A program made the position numbers and the translations under genes. This document shows positions 16,638-18,635 of a DNA stretch of 18,635 nt, piece after piece. This DNA comes from UBA2329 sp964577215 (GTDB lineage Bacteria > Bacteroidota > Bacteroidia > Chitinophagales > Saprospiraceae): the NCBI GenBank assembly GCA_964577215.1, contig CAZNYK010000075.1, positions 1-18,635 of the forward strand. Reading direction: 5' to 3'. Position 1 is the stretch's first letter. The number at the start of each line of letters is the position of its first letter. The notes beneath the pieces were generated by a model that saw only the letters and a list, made by a program, of their open reading frames with translations, had not been told where the DNA came from and made no database searches.

Positions 16638-17264
16638 ATGTCAGCAGAAATAATTATCCTACTTGTTGGTGCGGCATTGATCCTGATAGTGATTGGCGAT
16701 AGCATATTATCCCTTGGTCTGATGAATGTCAAACTGAGAATTCCGCTGGGAATAATTGGTTTTTTAATACTCATTTATGGTGGGTACACAGTAGGAACGG
16801 TTGCGATGCCAGGCCAGATTGAGCAGGTAGCGGAAGGGAGTAAATTGAAAGTAGAATACCCGGTTAAAAAAGTGCAGATCATCTCGCCGGTTGAAGGCGA
16901 TTCCGTCAAATGCAGGATCTTAACGATGGGGGTTTATCCGGATTCCCATGACAAGGATATTTGGGTGCTTTTGAAGCCCTCCGATAATAAATATTATCCC
17001 CAATCAGACCATACCAATACCTCTTTTAAAAGAAATGGGGAATGGCAGGTTATCACCAGGTTTGGAGGGGATCAAGGCGAAGCCTACGATATCATTGTGT
17101 ATGAAACGGATGCCGCAGCATCCCAATTTTTTAGCGCCACCATTCAAAAATGGAAGGATGCGTTATCCTATCCTGGTTTGGAACCTGAAGAAATTCCGGC
17201 CGGCGCTAAGGAAGTTAACAGGATCGTCGTATTATTGAAAGAGAATTGCAGGGGTGTCTTCTAA
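16638..17264 (+). CDS. Two-TM membrane protein with C-terminal Ig-like domain, function unknown
   Basis: I do not recognise a family with a known role. From the ATG at 16638 the product is 208 residues. A second in-frame ATG at 16620 adds six. Because the N gap ends at 16610, a longer N-terminus cannot be excluded. Two hydrophobic helices (about 4-24 and 35-55) are joined by a short loop. After a linker comes a soluble beta-rich domain (about 74-157) with VQIISPVEGDSV, DIWVLLKPSDNKYYPQSD and NGEWQVITRFGG, then YDIIVYE. This pattern is typical of small Ig/fibronectin-like modules in membrane or surface proteins. A short helical segment and a final strand close the protein. Its place between two GPH symporters suggests a link to sugar transport or envelope sensing, but this is only positional. 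Confidence 0.65.
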   Translation: MSAEIIILLVGAALILIVIGDSILSLGLMNVKLRIPLGIIGFLILIYGGYTVGTVAMPGQIEQVAEGSKLKVEYPVKKVQIISPVEGDSVKCRILTMGVYPDSHDKDIWVLLKPSDNKYYPQSDHTNTSFKRNGEWQVITRFGGDQGEAYDIIVYETDAAASQFFSATIQKWKDALSYPGLEPEEIPAGAKEVNRIVVLLKENCRGVF

Positions 17265-17294
17265 CCAAAGAGAAAACAGCCAGGAATGGGGGGC

Positions 17295-17302
17295 TATCTT
17301 TG
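17295..17302 (+). promoter_or_regulatory. Candidate -7 promoter element ahead of the second symporter
   Basis: TATCTTTG is an exact match to the Bacteroidota -7 consensus TAnnTTTG and lies 37 bp ahead of the start codon in a 75-bp spacer. It follows a GGGGGGC run. No TTG is seen at the expected -33 distance. If real, the second symporter has its own promoter in addition to read-through. Confidence 0.4.
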
Positions 17303-17339
17303 AGGCAAACAAAACTTTGAAAATCAAAACAACTTTTAA

Positions 17340-18635
17340 ATGGGTAATGCCAACATAGCTACGCACAAAGTTCCCTTCGGCCAGAAGGTCGCCTTTGGTC
17401 TGGGGATGCTTGCCAATCAGATGTTCCCTGCTGCATTGGGCATATTCATGGTTGTGCTGGTTCAGGATTTGGGCTTCCCGGGTTGGATGTGGAGCGCCAT
17501 CTACTTTTTCCCCAGGATATTTGATTCCCTTACCGACCCCATCATGGGGTTCATCTCCGACAATACGCGCTCGGTGTGGGGCAGAAGACGGCAGTACGTT
17601 TTCATCGGCGCCATTATAATGGGCATTGCCTTCGTGACCATGTGGCAGTTGTACCGCGAGAACGGGGTGCAGTACAACTTCACCTACTTCATTTTGTGGT
17701 CCTTTATTTTTTACCTGGGCCTGACCATCTTCAGCGTGCCTTATGTGGCCATGGGCTATGAAATGAGCGATGATTTCCACGAGCGTACCAGCATCATGGC
17801 AACAGCCCAGTGGATTGGGCAGTGGGCATGGGTTATTGCGCCCTGGTTCTGGGTCATCATGTACGATCCCACTTGGTTCCCCAACGCAGATACCGCCACC
17901 CGTACCCTGGCAGTTTGGGTAGGCGTAGGTTGCGCGCTGCTGGCTATGGTTCCGGCCATTTTCATCAAAAGCAAATCCTCCAAGGATGATGAGAGCCTTT
18001 CGCCACTTACCCTGAGGGGGATCGGCGGTAGCCTGGTGGAAATACTCAATGGTTTCAAAGAAGCTTTTCAGTCTATCCCCTTCCGGAAGTTGTGCATTGC
18101 TACCTTTCTTATTTTCAATGCGTTCAATACCGTTGCCGCGTTCTCCTTCTTCATCGTGGTTTACCACTTGTTTGATGGGGACGCATCGGCAGCCGGCATT
18201 TGGCCCACCTTGTTCGGCAGCCTTGGGGCGTTGGGCACTACTTTTTTGGTCATCCCTACGGTGGCCTGGTTGTCTAGACAATTAGGCAAGAAACGCGCCT
18301 TTTTGCTCTCCCAGGGCATTTCCATCTTTGGGTACATTCTGCTGTGGTTTCTGTTCGTACCCGGCAAGCCGTACATGTTCATTTTTGCGCTGCCCTTCTT
18401 CTCCTTTGGGATAGGCAGCCTGTTCACCCTTATGATGTCCATGACCGCCGATGTGTGCGACTTAGACGAGCTGAACACCGGCAAGCGCAGGGAAGGCATC
18501 TTCGGCGCTATCTACTGGTGGATGGTCAAATTCGGCTTTGCCATTGCCGGCGGCCTGAGCGGGCTGATTATCTCCTATGTGGGCTTGAACCCCGACGCTG
18601 CGGTGCAGCCGGAGGGGGCCGTGACCGGGCTGCGC
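17340..18635 (+). CDS. Second GPH-family (MFS) sugar:cation symporter, 3' end outside window
   Basis: 432 codons from the ATG at 17340 to the right edge, without a stop. It is clearly paralogous to the symporter at 15177. It shares the helix 2-3 signature DSLTDPIMGFISDNTRSVWGRRR (62-84), FSVPYVAMGYEMSDDFHERTS and MSMTADVCDLDELNTGKRREG. The two align almost without gaps but differ in many helix-facing residues. It would be an inner-membrane importer of a sugar made by the upstream enzymes. The start codon is preceded by an A/T-rich stretch (ACTTTTAA), usual for Bacteroidota. Only about the last helix and tail appear to be missing. Having two paralogues may allow uptake of different products, such as glucose or gentiobiose versus laminari-oligosaccharides, but the sequence does not show specificity. 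Confidence 0.92.
   Translation, partial: MGNANIATHKVPFGQKVAFGLGMLANQMFPAALGIFMVVLVQDLGFPGWMWSAIYFFPRIFDSLTDPIMGFISDNTRSVWGRRRQYVFIGAIIMGIAFVTMWQLYRENGVQYNFTYFILWSFIFYLGLTIFSVPYVAMGYEMSDDFHERTSIMATAQWIGQWAWVIAPWFWVIMYDPTWFPNADTATRTLAVWVGVGCALLAMVPAIFIKSKSSKDDESLSPLTLRGIGGSLVEILNGFKEAFQSIPFRKLCIATFLIFNAFNTVAAFSFFIVVYHLFDGDASAAGIWPTLFGSLGALGTTFLVIPTVAWLSRQLGKKRAFLLSQGISIFGYILLWFLFVPGKPYMFIFALPFFSFGIGSLFTLMMSMTADVCDLDELNTGKRREGIFGAIYWWMVKFGFAIAGGLSGLIISYVGLNPDAAVQPEGAVTGLR

Larger units (their letters stand above)
2743..18635 (+). other. Beta-1,3-glucan (laminarin-like) utilisation locus, right edge open
   Basis: Nine same-strand genes, mostly spaced 13-83 bp apart, combine GH16, GH17 and GH30 enzymes, a GH149/GH161-type phosphorylase, a glycan-binding lipoprotein, a glycosidase-barrel fusion and two GPH symporters. 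GH16 and GH17 act on beta-1,3-glucans. GH30 enzymes of marine Bacteroidota laminarin loci remove beta-1,6 glucose branches. GH149/GH161 phosphorylases act on beta-1,3-glucan oligosaccharides. The agreement between independent families makes laminarin or a similar beta-1,3/1,6-glucan the likely substrate. No SusC, SusD or transcription regulator is seen in the sequenced part, although genes may be hidden in the N gap or lie beyond the edge. Confidence 0.8.

Noticed and set aside
15177..17264. Single 695-residue transporter fusion
   Set aside because: The frame is continuous only through 100 filler Ns. The two sides are different proteins.
17232..18281. 349-codon open frame on the minus strand
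   Set aside because: It is antisense to the second GPH symporter. The predicted product is a polar, His/Pro/Gly-rich sequence typical of a complementary strand to a membrane protein gene.
1..18635. tRNA, rRNA, CRISPR arrays, insertion sequences or phage genes
   Set aside because: No cloverleaf-like segment, regularly spaced repeat, transposase motif or terminal inverted repeat was found by reading both strands. A covariance-model scan was not possible here.

Overview
The window looks like a piece of a Bacteroidota chromosome, probably from the Saprospiria/Lewinella side of the phylum. The evidence is indirect: lipoboxes directly followed by acidic residues, no clear Shine-Dalgarno sites, TAnnTTTG-like promoter elements, and a compact same-strand locus dedicated to one polysaccharide. 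A run of 100 N shows that it is a scaffolded draft or metagenome contig. No rRNA, tRNA, CRISPR array, transposase or phage gene was seen.

Layout. Positions 1-1310 (minus strand) hold a TrpB2-type tryptophan synthase beta chain that runs off the left edge. A 151-bp divergent spacer separates it from a plus-strand lipoprotein with one c-type haem site and a C-terminal Tll0287-like haem domain (1462-2439). After an AT-rich 303-bp spacer comes a long plus-strand gene series (2743 to the right edge) that reads as a beta-1,3-glucan (laminarin-like) utilisation locus. Its order is: a clan GH-A glycosidase fused to an outer-membrane beta-barrel; a multidomain glycan-binding lipoprotein; a GH16 laminarinase lipoprotein; a very large cytoplasmic glucan phosphorylase of GH149/GH161 type; a GH17 lipoprotein; a GH30 lipoprotein; a GPH-family sugar symporter broken by the N gap; a two-TM protein of unknown function; and a second GPH symporter cut by the right edge. 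Most spacers are 13-83 bp, so one or two long transcripts are likely.

How the parts may work together (inference). The residues after the lipoprotein cysteine suggest that the binding protein and GH16 are surface-exposed, while GH17 and GH30 stay in the periplasm. GH16 would cut the beta-1,3 backbone outside the cell. The enzyme-barrel fusion would admit, and perhaps trim or transglycosylate, the fragments. GH17 would shorten them and GH30 would remove beta-1,6 branches. The GPH symporters would carry oligosaccharides across the inner membrane, and the phosphorylase would convert them to glucose-1-phosphate.

The most unusual points are the single-polypeptide fusion of a glycosidase to a 20-odd-strand barrel and the absence of any SusC/SusD pair in the sequenced part of the locus. 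This suggests an alternative uptake design. The continuous 695-codon reading frame across 15177-17264 is an artefact of the N gap and is annotated here as two genes.
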